A DNA stretch of 64,000 nt from contig NC_045143.1 of assembly GCF_008831285.2 (NCBI RefSeq), forward strand, positions 18,503,655 to 18,567,654, written 5' to 3'. Below the pieces are notes generated by a model. The model had not been told where the DNA came from. It searched no databases and was given only the letters and a program-made list of their open reading frames with translations. Below, in pieces: positions 36,166 through 48,784 of this stretch (within the stretch, counting starts at the first letter, position 1; every line of letters begins with the position of its first letter). This DNA comes from Nymphaea colorata. Its lineage: Eukaryota > Streptophyta > Magnoliopsida > Nymphaeales > Nymphaeaceae. The translations under genes and the position numbers were made by a program.

Positions 36166-36759
36166 TGTGCCTACAAATGCTAGCCCCTTTCCAATAATCA
36201 TACGGTTGACACATGTTGTGTGAAAGGATTACTGTCATCTAAATTGTGCCAAGAAAGTAATAGAGGGGCTGAAGATTGTCCTATATCATGTTCGTTAGAT
36301 GAGATGTGATGGTTACTAAATTTGTAGGGCCTGTTTTATGTGCAGGTTACTTAGAGACCGTAACGGGAGGGGGAGCATGAAGGACAGGCCAAAAGGCCAA
36401 AAGTTTTCGATGATGTGAGTATGTCATATAGAGATATCTAGCTGATATGTATGAACAAAGTCTAGATGCAACACTGCAGTCAAGTTTTCTTGCAGGCTGG
36501 AAAAGTTCTATTCCAAAGCCATCAGAAAAACATGACAGAATGATAACAAAGCTGGTTTCTGCATATGAAAGAATAATGAGGAGGACTGGGAGAAGAGATG
36601 CGGCAAAGTGCATCCATATGATGGGCAGGGGTTTGTACCAAGGTACGACAAGCTTACTAGCAGAGAGTGTGCCCACGTCCTGTTGGTAACTATAGGTTGG
36701 AGTATCCCACCGACAAGAGTAAACACCGGCAACTACATTCAACTATCAAAGTCGAACCA
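36166..36759. other. No firm gene; possible tail of the mobile-domain relic
   Basis: A short + frame at 36447-36689 (MYEQSLDATLQ..., Arg/Lys-rich) is open but shows no family motif I can name. Confidence 0.35.
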
Positions 36760-36960
36760 ACATCTATAGCGGTGCCACACATAGCACCGTATAAGGAATT
36801 TCTCCAAAATCAATGAGACTCACGTGCATAATGGTGTCACACATAGTATCACTCAATGATTCACTATAAAATCAAAGGGTTGGGCGTTTATTGGTGTCAC
36901 ACAAAGTATCACTCAACAATTTGCACAGAATCAAAGTGTTGAAAGTTTTTATAACCAATT
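36760..36960. repeat. ~60-bp tandem repeat, about 3 copies
   Basis: The block 'ggtgccacacatagcacc / ggtgtcacacatagtatcac / ggtgtcacacaaagtatcac' starts at 36771, 36833 and 36893. A fourth, more diverged copy (ggtgttacacataatattac) occurs near 37050. Confidence 0.8.
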
Positions 36961-38429
36961 CATAAAACTTCAAGATTGTCATCATACCATTTTTTAGTTC
37001 AGTTCCTATTTAGCAAACGGTTTGACGTTTATATTGGAATGCATGTTGGTGTTACACATAATATTACACAATGAAACACGACACAATCAATGGCTTTGGA
37101 TTGCATAATGGATGCATACATAGTAACGACAAACAATCGTGCTATATATCGCATTGATTATCATTCATTCCGCTGATGCAAATATCTGCTTTTTCTTATG
37201 TTTGCCCTCTGCTCTCATCTTCATATATATTCTCACTTTGGATTGTGCCTTTCTCACCTTTGACTTTTTGTATGCCACAATATCCAAACACATCTTTTTA
37301 AAATGCAGTACATCATCCATTTTAAGAACAATCTTTGTTGTGAACTGGCATCTTAATTAAAATACTTGCACAATGAAATCCTAGCTCCCTACCACTGCAG
37401 ATTGGCTCAACGTACTTGTGGACAAATACACCACAACCGTAGCTGTTGTTTTGTTGTGGAGCTTTAGTTCTATGATGAAAGAGATAGGATCACATGTTGA
37501 TCCCCAACTAACCCTCCAAGAATCCCTTCGTGCAAGTTAACATGTACACTTTCATGGATGTTTATCAAATTGTAGTGTAGCATAAAAACATTTGGAATAT
37601 CTAGCACATACAGTCCCAATGATTGCAGTCTTCCACAAGGAAGGGAGGATGATCTGCAGAAGTTCAGGCAAATTGATGTTATAGTGAACACATACGAAGT
37701 TTAGTTGTTATGCAGATCAATCACATGACCACAGACAACTTCTACTATCATGCGTAGGTTCGTACGGCGAATGATCCTTTTACCATACAAGAAACCAGAG
37801 TCGAAGGGTGACAACACTATGTAAAATACAATAACATATGATATATATATGTGAGTATAACATATAATATCTATGTGAATAATAGACAAATTCACAAGCC
37901 AAATACCATGATGAATGGACTGAGTACGCAGTGTGTATAATTTTCCGATGACTGTTGTATCAACTCTACTGCTTTGTGTACAATCTGTTAGTACATTTAA
38001 GATCAAACAAATGAGTGGACCAAGTAGTGTCGAAAGTAGTTGATGATGAATGTGTATGAGAGTGTGCACGAAATTATTGATCCGTTTGTTGGGGCTCAAC
38101 TCATCTTTCATTTGTTATATATCTGATATCTTGACAAATTAATGGCAGTTAGCTTCACCAGCAAGAGAACTAACCTCATCTGTCCACAATGGAGAAGAAC
38201 TTTATTGAACATTCTATACGACATTAATTATAAATAACATAAAGAAACAATGTCCTAAAATTCAAAATTATCATGCCTTGCCATCGTGACGGTGGAACAT
38301 GGGAGAGTGGGAGCCATCTCGTAAACCTACAGCCAGTTATTGCTGAACAAAACATATACAAATGTGCATGTAGACGTACTTTGCCAAAAAAATCGGACGT
38401 ACATGTGATCAACAAAATGGAAAGTATGA
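36961..38429. other. No gene recognised
   Basis: Open frames on the minus strand (for example 37701-38111) show no conserved motif and are not supported as genes. Confidence 0.4.
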
Positions 38430-39018
38430 CTGAAAATATGCATGATCATGCACGACAACATCTGGCAAAACCTATCAGTAGAATGTTTCCAAAGCCATGA
38501 AATGGGCAATTGTAGGTCTAACTAGCGCCGATGTAGTACGGCGGTATGGCAGATCATGTTTTCATGGGCATGCTCTTCATGAATGCAAATAGAGGGACGC
38601 CAATTTTGTGGTTTAGGGCGGTCAAAGGTCGCATGTCAAGTACCTCAAACTATCGGAGGAAATGCATTGTTTGGAAGAGGAGGAGGTGATCGAGTCATTG
38701 ATTGAGGCTGATGAGGGGCAATCACACATGTGACATTGTTTCGACATTTTTCCCTGTTTTAAGGTATTGGTCTGCTAATGTGAGAGATAACAATATTAAC
38801 AAACTGAGTTCTTGTCCAGCATTGGCCTGTCTGGGGCACAACCGGTTTGTGTGTCATTGCACCATCACTCTTAATGTTGATGAAAAGTCAATGACTTGTC
38901 GTGGGTACAATATACAACCCAATCAGTGCACAAGAAGATCAAGCAAGTGACCCTACTGGTGATGATGGACTAGAAAGCGAAAATGACAGCAATCGGCACA
39001 CAGCTAGAAATCGGCACA
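38430..39018. repeat. Long tandem-repeat (satellite-like) array, unit 1
   Basis: It contains the landmarks 'actagcgccgatgta' (38521), 'tttcatgggcatgct', 'gaggctgatgaggggcaa', 'gtcgtgggtacaatatacaa' and 'gataagcga/gaaagcgaaaatga'. The same landmarks recur in order at 45411-45945 and, more diverged, 45946-46440. The right edge is where the Ty1/copia element is inserted. Confidence 0.85.
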
Positions 39019-39662
39019 AGGAGGAAGAAAAACCAGAATTACGTGGTTCGGTTTTAGTAAACCTAAATCCATGGCCAGAAAGAAAACTCTTGCTTCTTTT
39101 TCTTATTGTGGTTCCATGTTCATCATTACATTATATAGAGCAGAATGAAATTGTAGAAATCATCGTAGAGATTTCTGGACATAATGGTTGTATCAATTTC
39201 TCTTTTCTCTAACGTTTCAGTTTAAGAAACGTGAGCAAGATCTGGGTCATTATGACCTTTCTTCTTCTCTTCTCTTCTTAACATTTCATTTTGAGAAACG
39301 TGAGCAGGATCATCCTTGTTTCCTCCTAGCGTTGCAGGTTGAGAAGCATTTGCAGGTTGAGAAGCATGGGCCAGATCAGCAGCATTATGGCTGACACAAG
39401 ATTTGCATTTTTCATTCGTTGAGGCCATAATTAAATGACGTTGCATAGGGAGATCTTTCCATTTGCTGTTTTCATTAAATTGAGACGTTGTCATCGACTT
39501 GAGTGTTGCAGCATAAAAACTTCTATTTTTGTCTTTGCAGCTGTCGATGCCATAGTTGGATGTTGCAGTCGTTACAACATTTGAACGAAGACTTCCTTTT
39601 TGGTGGATTGCTCATAATTGTCGTGGGCCACTTTAGGAAGATTATAACAATTTTCTTTAATA
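39019..39662 (-). repeat. 3' LTR of the degenerate Ty1/copia element
   Basis: It aligns end to end with 44639-45293. Differences include a duplicated 'gcaggttgagaagca' motif near 39335-39360 and scattered substitutions. Confidence 0.85.
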
Positions 39663-39827
39663 CGCCCCCACTAATGAAAACGGCTGATGACATTGAGTTT
39701 GTCACGTAAACTAAAGAATTGATCTTTCCCCAAGGCCTTGGTGAGTGTGTCTGCAATTTGGCCATGAAAGTTGACGTATCTAGTGGTGAGGCGTCCTGAA
39801 GTGGTCATTTCTCGCACATAGTGATAA

Positions 39828-42800
39828 TCAATCTGCATGTGTTGACCGATTGTGGAAAACTGGATTTTTTGCTAAATAAATTGCGATGATACTGTCACAA
39901 TGAGGGATGGGTGATTTTGTAATTGTAATGCCAATATCTCGAAGGATTTGAAGGAGCCAAGTTAATTCTGCAGTTGTAGATGCCATAGAGAGATATTCAA
40001 CCTCAGCGCTGGATCGAGCAACAGTGGATTGCTTCTTTGCACTCCATGAACTGCAATTAGCTCCTAGGAAGGTACAGTAACCTGTCGTGGATCTTCTGGT
40101 GAGATGACATCCAGCCCCAATCTGCATCGAAGAAAGCATATAGATCTAAGGTGCTTTGAGAGAGGATCTGAATTCCATAGTTGGTAGTGCCTTTGATATA
40201 TCGGAGAATACTTTTGGCAATTTTGAAATGTGCTTGATTTGGATTTTGAATAAATTGACTGATGAAATTTACTGAAAAAGATATCTCTGGTCGAGTGATG
40301 GTCAGGTACTGTAATGATCCAGCTATGGCGCGATAAAAAGTGGGATCTGGATAAGTTGAAGTATCTAGAAGATCTAACTTAGTTGCCATAGGAGTGTTCA
40401 TTGGTTTGCAATCAAGCATTTGAGCTTTCTCCAAAATGTCTTGGGCATATTTTGTTTGAGTGAGAAAGAGGCCACCGTGGGTGTGCATAACTTCGATCCC
40501 AAAAAAATAGCTTAGCTGCCCCATATCTTTCACTGGAAATTCAACTTCAAGCTTGAAGATAAAATTTTGAATTAGGCTGGAAGGGCAGCCTGTAAGGACC
40601 ATATCATCAACATAGATTAAGTGAATAAGACAATCACCAATTTTATGAAATGTGAACATGGATGGATCTGAATAGCAACTCTGAAAAAGGAAAATCACTT
40701 AGTCGTTGAAACCAAGCTCTGGACGCTTGCTTTAGTCCATATAACGCTTTTCGAAGACGGCAAACATGATGCGGTAGAAGAGAATCTTCAAACCCCGGTG
40801 GTTGAGACATATGGACTGTTTCATGAAGCGATCTATGTAGGAAGGCATTTTTGACATCCAATTGTTTAATGCTTCAGTGGAAGATGGTAGCAATAGAGAG
40901 TATAAGCTGTGTGGTAGTTGGTCGTATGACAGGAGAGAATGTCTCTTGATATTCGATTCCTTCAACTTGAGCGAAACTCCGGGCAACCAAGCGGGCCTTT
41001 AGCCGATCAAGACTTCCATCGGTTTTGAGTTTAAATTTAAAAACCCATTCAGATCCAACAACGTTCATGTGTGGTTCTCTTGGAACTAAATCCCATGTGT
41101 TATTAGATCTCAATGCAGTCATTTCTTCCATGGCTGCCCTCCACCCATCATGATTTAGAGCTTGTTGTACTCTTTTAGGCTCTTTGGGAATGCTGGAATA
41201 AGTGATATGAACGTTGGCGCACTTGGGATTAGGATTGTGAATGCCCGCCATAGCTTTAGTTATCATCTTTCGGTTTCTCGGAGACATCGATCGAGTCATA
41301 GATCTGGTTACTATAGTCTGGGTTTCCATAGAGTTTGATGGAAAACTGATGATGCTTGTAGTATCTGAACTTTGTAAAGCTTGGTGGAGCAGTTGGTGTT
41401 GTATCTGAAAGATCAGCTGAATCATCATTCGTACCGAAAGATCTAGCATGTGGCATGTTTTGTTGAATATCATCGTAGACATTCAGATGTGGATCTGGTG
41501 TTGGGTTGGAACCAGATTCAAGGTGATCAGAAGTTGGCATGGTTCCATCACTTGAAGTCTTGATATCAACAAAAGATGTAAAATCATTGTCCATGACGTC
41601 GTCTTTGTATAAAAAAGACGGATCTTTGAAAGGAAACAAATTTTCATCAAAAACGACATGTCTTGATATGTATAGACATTCAGAGTTTGGTTCAAAGCAT
41701 TTGTAACCTTTATGAAGTGTGCTATATCCAATAAATATGCATGGAACAGATTTATGGTCAAAATTTTTCTTGGCATATCCTCTCAAATAAGGGAAGCACC
41801 TGCTGCCAAAAATGTGCATGCTGGAATAATCAGGAACCCTTTTAAACAATATAGAGAAAGGTGACTGCATACACAAAGTTGATGTGGAAAGCCTGTTCAT
41901 CAAAAAAACGGTAGATGAGAAGGCATCAGTCCAAAATCGCTTTGGTGTATTGGAATGAAAAAGCAACGTTAGACCCAATTCAATGATAGAGCGATGCTTG
42001 CGCTCTGCTTTGCCATTTTGCTCAGGTGTCTTGGGGTAGGAATATTGCCGTTTAATTCCAAGGTTGTCGAGGTATGATTAAAGTGAGAGCTAGTATATTT
42101 GCCGCCTCCATCACTTTGAAAAATTTTGATCCTCCTGTTAAACTGATGCTCAACCATTTTGTGAAAGTGAACAAAGGCTTCAAAAAAATCAGATTTGTGT
42201 CTTAGTGGGTAAAACCATGTAAAACTACTATTGTCATTGACAAATATAGCGTAAAACCAATATTGTTCTCGAGAAAAAACGGGTGTCGTCCCCATAGATC
42301 ACTATGAATTTTTTTCAGTGGCAAAGAAATAATATCATCTTTCTCAATAAAAGGCAGTTTGCAAGATTTTTCCATTCGACAACCAGCACAAATCGAAAGA
42401 GAACCATTAGGTAAAACATCAATATATTTCTGTCTTTTCAGAAAAGAGAGAACACTAGATTGAGGATGTCCCAAACTAGCATGTCAAGACTCTTCCATCG
42501 CCTGTCGTAATCGTGATTAAAAGAAGACTTTATGATTGCTGTCATTGTTCACTGCATAGAGACCGCCATTATTCTGCCCGTCCTCCTGTCCTTTAGGATG
42601 CATCGACCAGAGGTGAATTCAAAGTCATATGAAAAGTCGTTAGTCAATTTGTTAACAGAAATCAGATCTTTAGTGAGGCGTGGAACATAGAGAACATCCT
42701 TAAGAAAAAGATTTGGGGAAATATCTGCTTGTCCAATGTGTGTGATTGGGATACGCTGTCTGTTCCCAACAATAACTATATCGGAACCAAAATAAGGTGA

Positions 42801-43790
42801 AATTTTTTTAAGTTTACCTGCGTCCCCTGTCATGTGTGTTGTAGCTCCAGTATCAGCCAGCCAGCCATAATCTTGCGAGTCATTAATAGTGAGAGTTGCG
42901 AGGGCTTGAGTAGCATCTTTCGCTTGGAAGGAATGATTAAACCGATTGTAACACTTCATGGCAGAATGATTCTTCTTGTTACAAATTTGACATATGATAC
43001 CTTTGGATGAATTTGAAGAGGTTGCTGCCCCATCACATTTTGGCAGTTGAGGAAGATTGGTGTTGTAGCCAGTTTGAGAAGGGTTTGAATTATAACCTCC
43101 TCCATGAGAGGGATTAAAGTTGTATCCTCCTCCACATCCCCCTCTGTTGTGTTGTCCTCGCCCTCGTGAGAGATGGTAAGTACCACGGGATCTGTTTTGA
43201 CCTTCATGTTGAGCTTAGAAGGCAACTTGGGGCAAGCTATCGGAATTGAAAATTTTGTTTCTCACTTCCAAACATTGCAGCAAAGAGACCAATTCTTTGT
43301 AAGAAGGAACTGCTGGCTTGAGCATGGCCATAACGAAAGGCTCGTAGCCTTTACCCAGTCCTTGAAGAAGCCAGAAGGTTTTTTATTTGTCTCCAACAGA
43401 TTTTCCAATGGCAGCCAATTCATCACATATGGCTTTGAACTTGGCAACATAGACTTCAAGGGCGTGATTACCCTTTTTACATGTCGTAAGCATGTGAGTA
43501 AGATGAAATCCCCATTCTTGGGATCTTGGGCAAAAGCATCAACAAGAGTGGACCAAATCTTTTGAGAAGAATTAAGTCTAACAACCAAACCAAGGACGTT
43601 TTCAGACAACGTACCGGTAATTCATCCTTTTATAAGACGATCGGATCGACGCCATGATTCAAACTTGGGATTGGAGATCAATTGCTGCGGATCTGCAGGA
43701 TCGACAATATGACTTGGTGGAGCAGGGGTTGAACCTTTCAGAAAACCCTCCATGTCCTGGCTTTCAATGAGAGCTAGAATTTGCGTTTTC
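39828..43790 (-). pseudogene. Ty1/copia polyprotein, frameshifted
   Basis: Reading downward from about 43780 the pieces are: gag (43200-43750); a protease frame at 42549-42959 with WLADTGATTHMTG; pre-integrase and integrase at 41256-42474 (CAGCRMEKSCKLPF, HSDLWG, FQSDGGGKY); reverse transcriptase at 40643-41482 (VKFKLKTDGS, then [18 protein letters not shown]) and 40057-40698 (LIYVDDMVLTG); and RNase H at 39828-40139 (SAEVEYLSMA). At least five frame breaks separate these parts. The domain order protease, integrase, RT, RNase H is diagnostic of copia. The catalytic motifs survive individually but no intact protein can be made. Confidence 0.9.
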
Positions 43791-44626
43791 CATAACAAAA
43801 AATTGTTGTGTGTCAGCTTCAGGAAACAAAATTAGCCACGTTCAGATTTAGTGGACAGGGATAGAACGTGTTGATAAATGATGCTGGTGATGAGGAAGAG
43901 GCCATGGCCACAAGCCAATATCTTGGTCACCGACAGAAAGGTAGAAGAAAGCCACTCGGCTACTTGCGTTTCTACACTGTTTTGGCAGACATTGATGGTA
44001 ACACAAGCAGACAGCAGTAGGAGGGGTGACCAGAACTCAAGCGATTTCGGCCTGCTTCGATCATGAATCTGGTCGAGCTAGGGACCGCTGGATTCGCAAC
44101 AAACGAGAGATTGTTTGAGTAAAATATCTCAGTGGGAGATCACTCATGCAGACAACGCCGAACAAAAAACTGAAGGGCAGCGGAAAACAGTGGCGTTGCC
44201 CTGTTTCTCCTGTTCCGATGCTTAAAAATCAAGCGCTCCCTTCTCGAAGCTCCAAAAAATCTGCAAATGCACAGGAAAGATCTGCAGAAGTTCAAGAATT
44301 GTTTGAAGTTCTGCTCGACAGCAATAGTTATCGGATTTTACAACGACAGCAAAAATCATTGTTGTGAAAACACACTTCTCTGTTCTTCCTCTGTTTCAGC
44401 AACAGTTCTGTATTCTTTTCAGCAACAGAAAATGATCTCTTCTTTCCATCAGCTCCAAATCTTCCGAAACAGCTGGGGAATAATTTTCAGGTGTCTAGGA
44501 TATCTCTGGACTCCTGCTCGACAACTTGTACCACCGGATTTGGGAACACCGGCAGGGATTATCAACGTGAGCAGATAGTGATCTTCGGTGATGGTCACTG
44601 TATGTTCTTCACGGCTATTAACCGTA
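43791..44626 (-). other. 5' untranslated leader of the degenerate Ty1/copia element
   Basis: Internal sequence between the gag start and the primer-binding site. No coding motif is seen. Confidence 0.5.
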
Positions 44627-44638
44627 GCTCTGATACCA
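44627..44638 (-). promoter_or_regulatory. Primer-binding site (initiator tRNA-Met type)
   Basis: The minus strand reads TGGTATCAGAGC immediately inside the LTR at 44639. This is the standard plant copia PBS, complementary to the 3' end of initiator tRNA-Met. Confidence 0.9.
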
Positions 44639-45293
44639 TAAAGAAGAAAAGGGAAGAAGGAGGAAGAAAAACCAGAATTACATGGTTCGGTTTTATTAAA
44701 CCTACATCCACGGCCAGAAAGAAAACTCTTGCTTCTTTTTCTTATTGTGGTTCCATGTTCATCATTACATTATATAGAGCAGAATGAAACTGTAGAAATC
44801 ATGGTGAGAGATTTCTAGACATAATGGTTATATCAGTTTCTCTCTTTTCTCTAACGTTTCAGTTTAAGAAACGTGAGCAAGATCTGGGTCATTATGACCT
44901 TTCTTCTTCTCTTCTCTTCTTAACGTTTCATTTTGAGAAACGTGAGCAGGATCGTTCTCGTTTCCTCCTAGCATTGCAGGTTGAGAAGCGTGGGCCAGAT
45001 CAGGAGCATTATGGCTGACACGAGATTTGCAGTTTTCATTTGTTGAGGCCATAATTAAATGACGTTCCATAGGGAGATCTTCCCATTTGCTGTTTTCATT
45101 AAATTGAGACGTTGTCATTGACTTGAGCGTTGCAGCATAAAAACTTCCATTTTTGTCTTTGCAGCTGCCGATACCATACTTGGACGTTGCAGTCGTTACA
45201 ACATTTGAACGAAGACTTCCTTTTTGGCTGGATTGCTCATGATTGTCGTGGGCCACTTTAGGAAGATTATAAGTTTATAACAATTTTCTTTCA
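44639..45293 (-). repeat. 5' LTR of the degenerate Ty1/copia element
   Basis: It contains two perfect palindromes ACGTTTC-N7-GAAACGT at 44854-44874 and 44923-44943, 69 bp apart. The first is conserved in the other LTR (39212-39232) and the second is degraded there. A 130-codon antisense-free frame inside the LTR (44864-45256, minus) has no known motif and is not called as a gene. Confidence 0.85.
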
Positions 45294-46440
45294 TAGATTG
45301 CACACATCCTCACCTAGTAAAACTTGATGATTGCATGTCTTGAAAACTAGGTAATGGGTGATTGGGGGTCCAATCAGTGCCGATGTAGCGAAACAGTATG
45401 ACTGAAAGTAAGTGCGATCGTGCACAGCCACGCCCCAGCAAAACCTAATGATTGAATGTTTCCAAAAGTAGGGAAAGGGCGATTGTTAGTCCGACTAGCG
45501 CCAATGTATCACAGCGGTATGGCAGGTCGTGTTTTCATGGGCATGCTTCTCATGAATTTAGATAAAGATATGCCATTTTTTTGGTTGAAGGTCGGACAAA
45601 TGTTCACATGTGTTATACCTCAAACTGTTGATCGAAACATGCCATTTGGAAGAAGAGGAGGTGATCAAGTCACCCATTGAGGCCGATGAGGGGCAATCCA
45701 TGCGCGACCTTGTTCCTTGTTTTGAGGCATCAATCTGCTTACATGACAGATGATGGTGTTGATAAACTGATCCAACACTATCCTCTCTGGAGCATAGCCA
45801 GTTAGTGAGTTATTGCATCCTCGCTCTTATTGTTGATGAAAAATCAATGGCTTGTCGTGGGTGCAATATACAGCCCAATCGATGCATAGGAAGCTCAAGC
45901 AGGTTGCCCTATTAGTGATAATAAACAGAAAAGTGATAATGAGTGATTTGGGCCCCACTAGCACCAATTTAGGGCAAGGGTATCACCTACAGTGTTTTCA
46001 TGAGCCTACTCCTGATGAATTTAGATCCAGAGACACCAATTATATGGTCAAAGGTCGGTCAAATGGTGCATGTGTTATTCCTCGAACTGTTGGTTGAAAC
46101 ACATTGTTTGAAAGAGGATGAGGGTGATTGAGTGGCCAATGGAGGCCTATGTGAGTTAATCTCAAGTGCAACACTGTTTTCCATTGCTTTTCTCAGTTTC
46201 AATGCACGAGTCTGCTTACGTAAGAAAGGATGGTGTTCGTAATCCAGGTCCTTGTCCAACAGTGGCCTGCTAGAGCCCAAACGGTCAATGTCTCATTGCA
46301 CCCTTGCTTTCATTGTTGACGGAAAACAAACTAGTCAGCGTCTCATTGTGGGTGCACTAAACAACCCAATCGGTATATAGGAATCTCAAGTAGGAAGCCA
46401 TACTAGTGTTCATGAGCCAGAAAGTGACAAGGAAAATAAG
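45294..46440. repeat. Long tandem-repeat array, truncated unit plus units 2 and 3
   Basis: A truncated unit occupies about 45294-45410 (its 'gccgatgta' landmark at 45380). Unit 2 has 'actagcgccaatgta' at 45495 and unit 3 has 'actagcaccaattta' at 45957, giving a period of about 462 bp. With unit 1 at 38430-39018 the array was contiguous before the copia insertion. The function is unknown, and the short frames inside are not conserved well enough to call a gene. Confidence 0.85.
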
Positions 46441-46959
46441 TGGGAGGGGGACTTGAACTGACGATTGTGGCGCAAGATTCAATCTAGCACCACTATAGAG
46501 GCAATATATATTTTCTGATATCACTTGTATATAACAATTATAAATTTAAATTATCATTCTTGTTATATCGTAAGTCTTATGGCACTACCTATCGTCCCAG
46601 CTATCACACCTTACTGACTGTAAAGATAACCAACCATTCTACAACCAATCTCTGATTTATATTGTATTAATTATCTCACAAAGAATTGCATAAATTATTG
46701 CATTGTTGCTTTATTACTGGAACACAATTGATGACTAATCAATGAAGAAGCATGTCCATGGGTTCTTGTTTGAGACAATGTAAATCAACATGGCCTATGA
46801 CTGTCAAAAACATTGCATGTTACGATAGGCTTCCATAAAAAATAGAGGTAAACATCAAAACTTTATAGGAGATCAATAAAACTGTCGCTTGGATACAACT
46901 GGTACATTAGGTGTGATGGCATTAGTTTTTCAACCCTACGGTTTTCTACTTTTATACGA
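46441..46959. other. No gene recognised
   Basis: AT-rich sequence between the tandem array and the C-terminal end of the FRS pseudogene; possibly the 3' flank of the latter. Confidence 0.4.
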
Positions 46960-48687
46960 CTCGATAGATTGGTTGGTTGTTCCTACAGAACACTTGGTTG
47001 TTTCTTCTTCTTTCTCTTGCTAGTATTCTCCAACGCACTTTTGGTCCTACGGTGACTGGTTTCAGATCCTAACTTCCTCTTCAAACCTTTTGCTATATTT
47101 ATCGTTTTCTCATAATTGACAACATTGATGTCTGACTTGTCAAATATAATATTTATGCTCAAACAATTCATCATCTTCCCCAATGGGTCTGGTGTCATAG
47201 GATGGGTTCTTGTGTGTCACTCTCGTGGCAGAATGACAGCACTTTATCTAGAGCTCAATTTGTGAACTGCCTCATGTATTCATATGTTTGGTCATCTCAA
47301 GCTGCCAAGTCTGCAACATACATGAGTGATCAGCATAGAAGTTTGTAATGGGAGACAATGTGATGCCTACGGTCCTTATCACAAGGAATATTCGGCATCC
47401 TCTTCAATATGACCACCTTTGCATGTTTTGTGTATCTTTGCATGATATATGTATCAAGTACTTCTTTAATATTCCCTCGATCAAGTGTCTTCAACGCATG
47501 ACAATATAAACTACCTTTGAATCCGTATTTCTTGCAAGAGCATTACACAAAATTGGTATCAACATGGTAAGCAATGTACATGACGAGACAATACCTACGC
47601 ATACCTGATTCCTACATATCTAATTCTATGTTGTAATTAGTTGCCTGAATTGCTTTCGGCTTAACCCACTCGAACGTGGTTGATGTACAGCTCTAGCTGA
47701 TGTATTCATGTTCAAAGCTTGAGGTTGTGGCTTTTGACATTTTTTTCAAGCTCATTCTGTCTGGGACCATCGACAAATAATTCATATTGTTGCATAAATT
47801 GGTACATTGACAAACAATAGTAGACTTCCTTATTCGGTATAGCATGCGTGCTCTTAACACTCTCCATGTCTGTCGTACCCGTACAAAAGTATTATCTTTC
47901 ATATGTTAATGACCATTTTTTTTTGTCCTTATAGAACCTTTGATGGCAAACGTTCTCTGTCAAGGTCATAGGCATGAATTATTTGTTCTCATTCATACTC
48001 AAACATCCCTGCATCTTCACACTTAAGTATACATTCTACAATTTTTGCATTTCATTGTCTACATCTATGAGTACAACCTTAAGTACACATACTGTTGGGT
48101 TTTAACCTTAACAATTGTTTCAAAAACCAAAACAACATTGAAGCATTCATAATCTACCCTTAATCTTGAGTCTTCCCAAAAGATATGTGAGGCATATTGA
48201 TCTTTGTCTACTTCACGCACTGAAAAAACCTGTGTTTGCTTGATTTTGTATCCAAGTAATCCAACAGTGCTCTTAATTCTCATTCCTTCATACGTTCTGA
48301 CCTCCTTTTCCTTAGTTGGTTTCTATAATCCTGTGTGAATGAAATATTCTCCTAACCACCATCAACTTTCATGAAATAATTATAAGTCCCCATAAGTGAA
48401 ATATCAACGCTATCAGCTAGTTTACCAATGGAAAAATGGGATGTTGATACATTCAAGCCCAACATGCGACTCATGTGAAGAGGTGCTAAGGGATGATTGT
48501 GGTCATCTGTGAATGTGTCGACAAAAAGTATTTTTCATTGAAAGTCCTTCCCAACACAAATTTGGTTGCACAGTCACATCTTGCATCAATCCTATGTTTC
48601 TTCACATTTTCATATGGTTTCTTCCACTCTTGCTTCAAACAAACAAATGACCTTTTCAAAATGACACTTCTACATTTTTGTCACCCT
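46960..48687 (-). pseudogene. FAR1-related (FRS-type) pseudogene, central and C-terminal part
   Basis: Read on the minus strand, frames shift several times but the FRS order holds. First comes a FAR1 DNA-binding-like stretch near 48540-48680 (RSFVCLKQ, CDCATKFVL). Next is the MULE-transposase-like region near 48065-48330 (SVREVDKDQYASHIFWEDSR, LRVDYECFN). Then comes a SWIM zinc finger at 47487-47541 (CSCKKYGFKGSLYCHALK), and last a basic tail at 46983-47070 (KSALENTSKRKKKK). FAR1/FRS proteins are transcription factors domesticated from Mutator-like transposases. Stops and frameshifts show this copy is dead. It breaks at 48687, where the hAT-like element begins; its N-terminal part resumes at 56786. 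Confidence 0.82.
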
Positions 48688-48752
48688 CAGGGGCGGAGCC
48701 AGGATTTTTTTCAAGGGCGGGCCAAACCGTCCAACGAACTATAATATATTAT

Positions 48753-48782
<30 letters not shown>

Positions 48783-48784
<2 letters not shown>

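Larger units (their letters stand above)
39019..45293 (-). mobile_element. Degenerate full-length Ty1/copia retrotransposon
   Basis: Two LTRs (39019-39662 and 44639-45293) flank an internal region holding, on the minus strand, gag, protease, integrase, RT and RNase H. The primer-binding site (TGGTATCAGAGC) lies at 44627-44638 and the polypurine tract (TTAGTGGGGGCG) next to the low-coordinate LTR. It is inserted in the ~465-bp tandem array. The outer LTR ends are eroded (TA instead of TG), so no target duplication could be read. Confidence 0.88.

Noticed and set aside
44864-45256. 130-codon frame within the copia LTR, with a shorter partner at 39222-39494
   Set aside because: It lies wholly in the LTR, is broken in the other LTR, and has no known domain.
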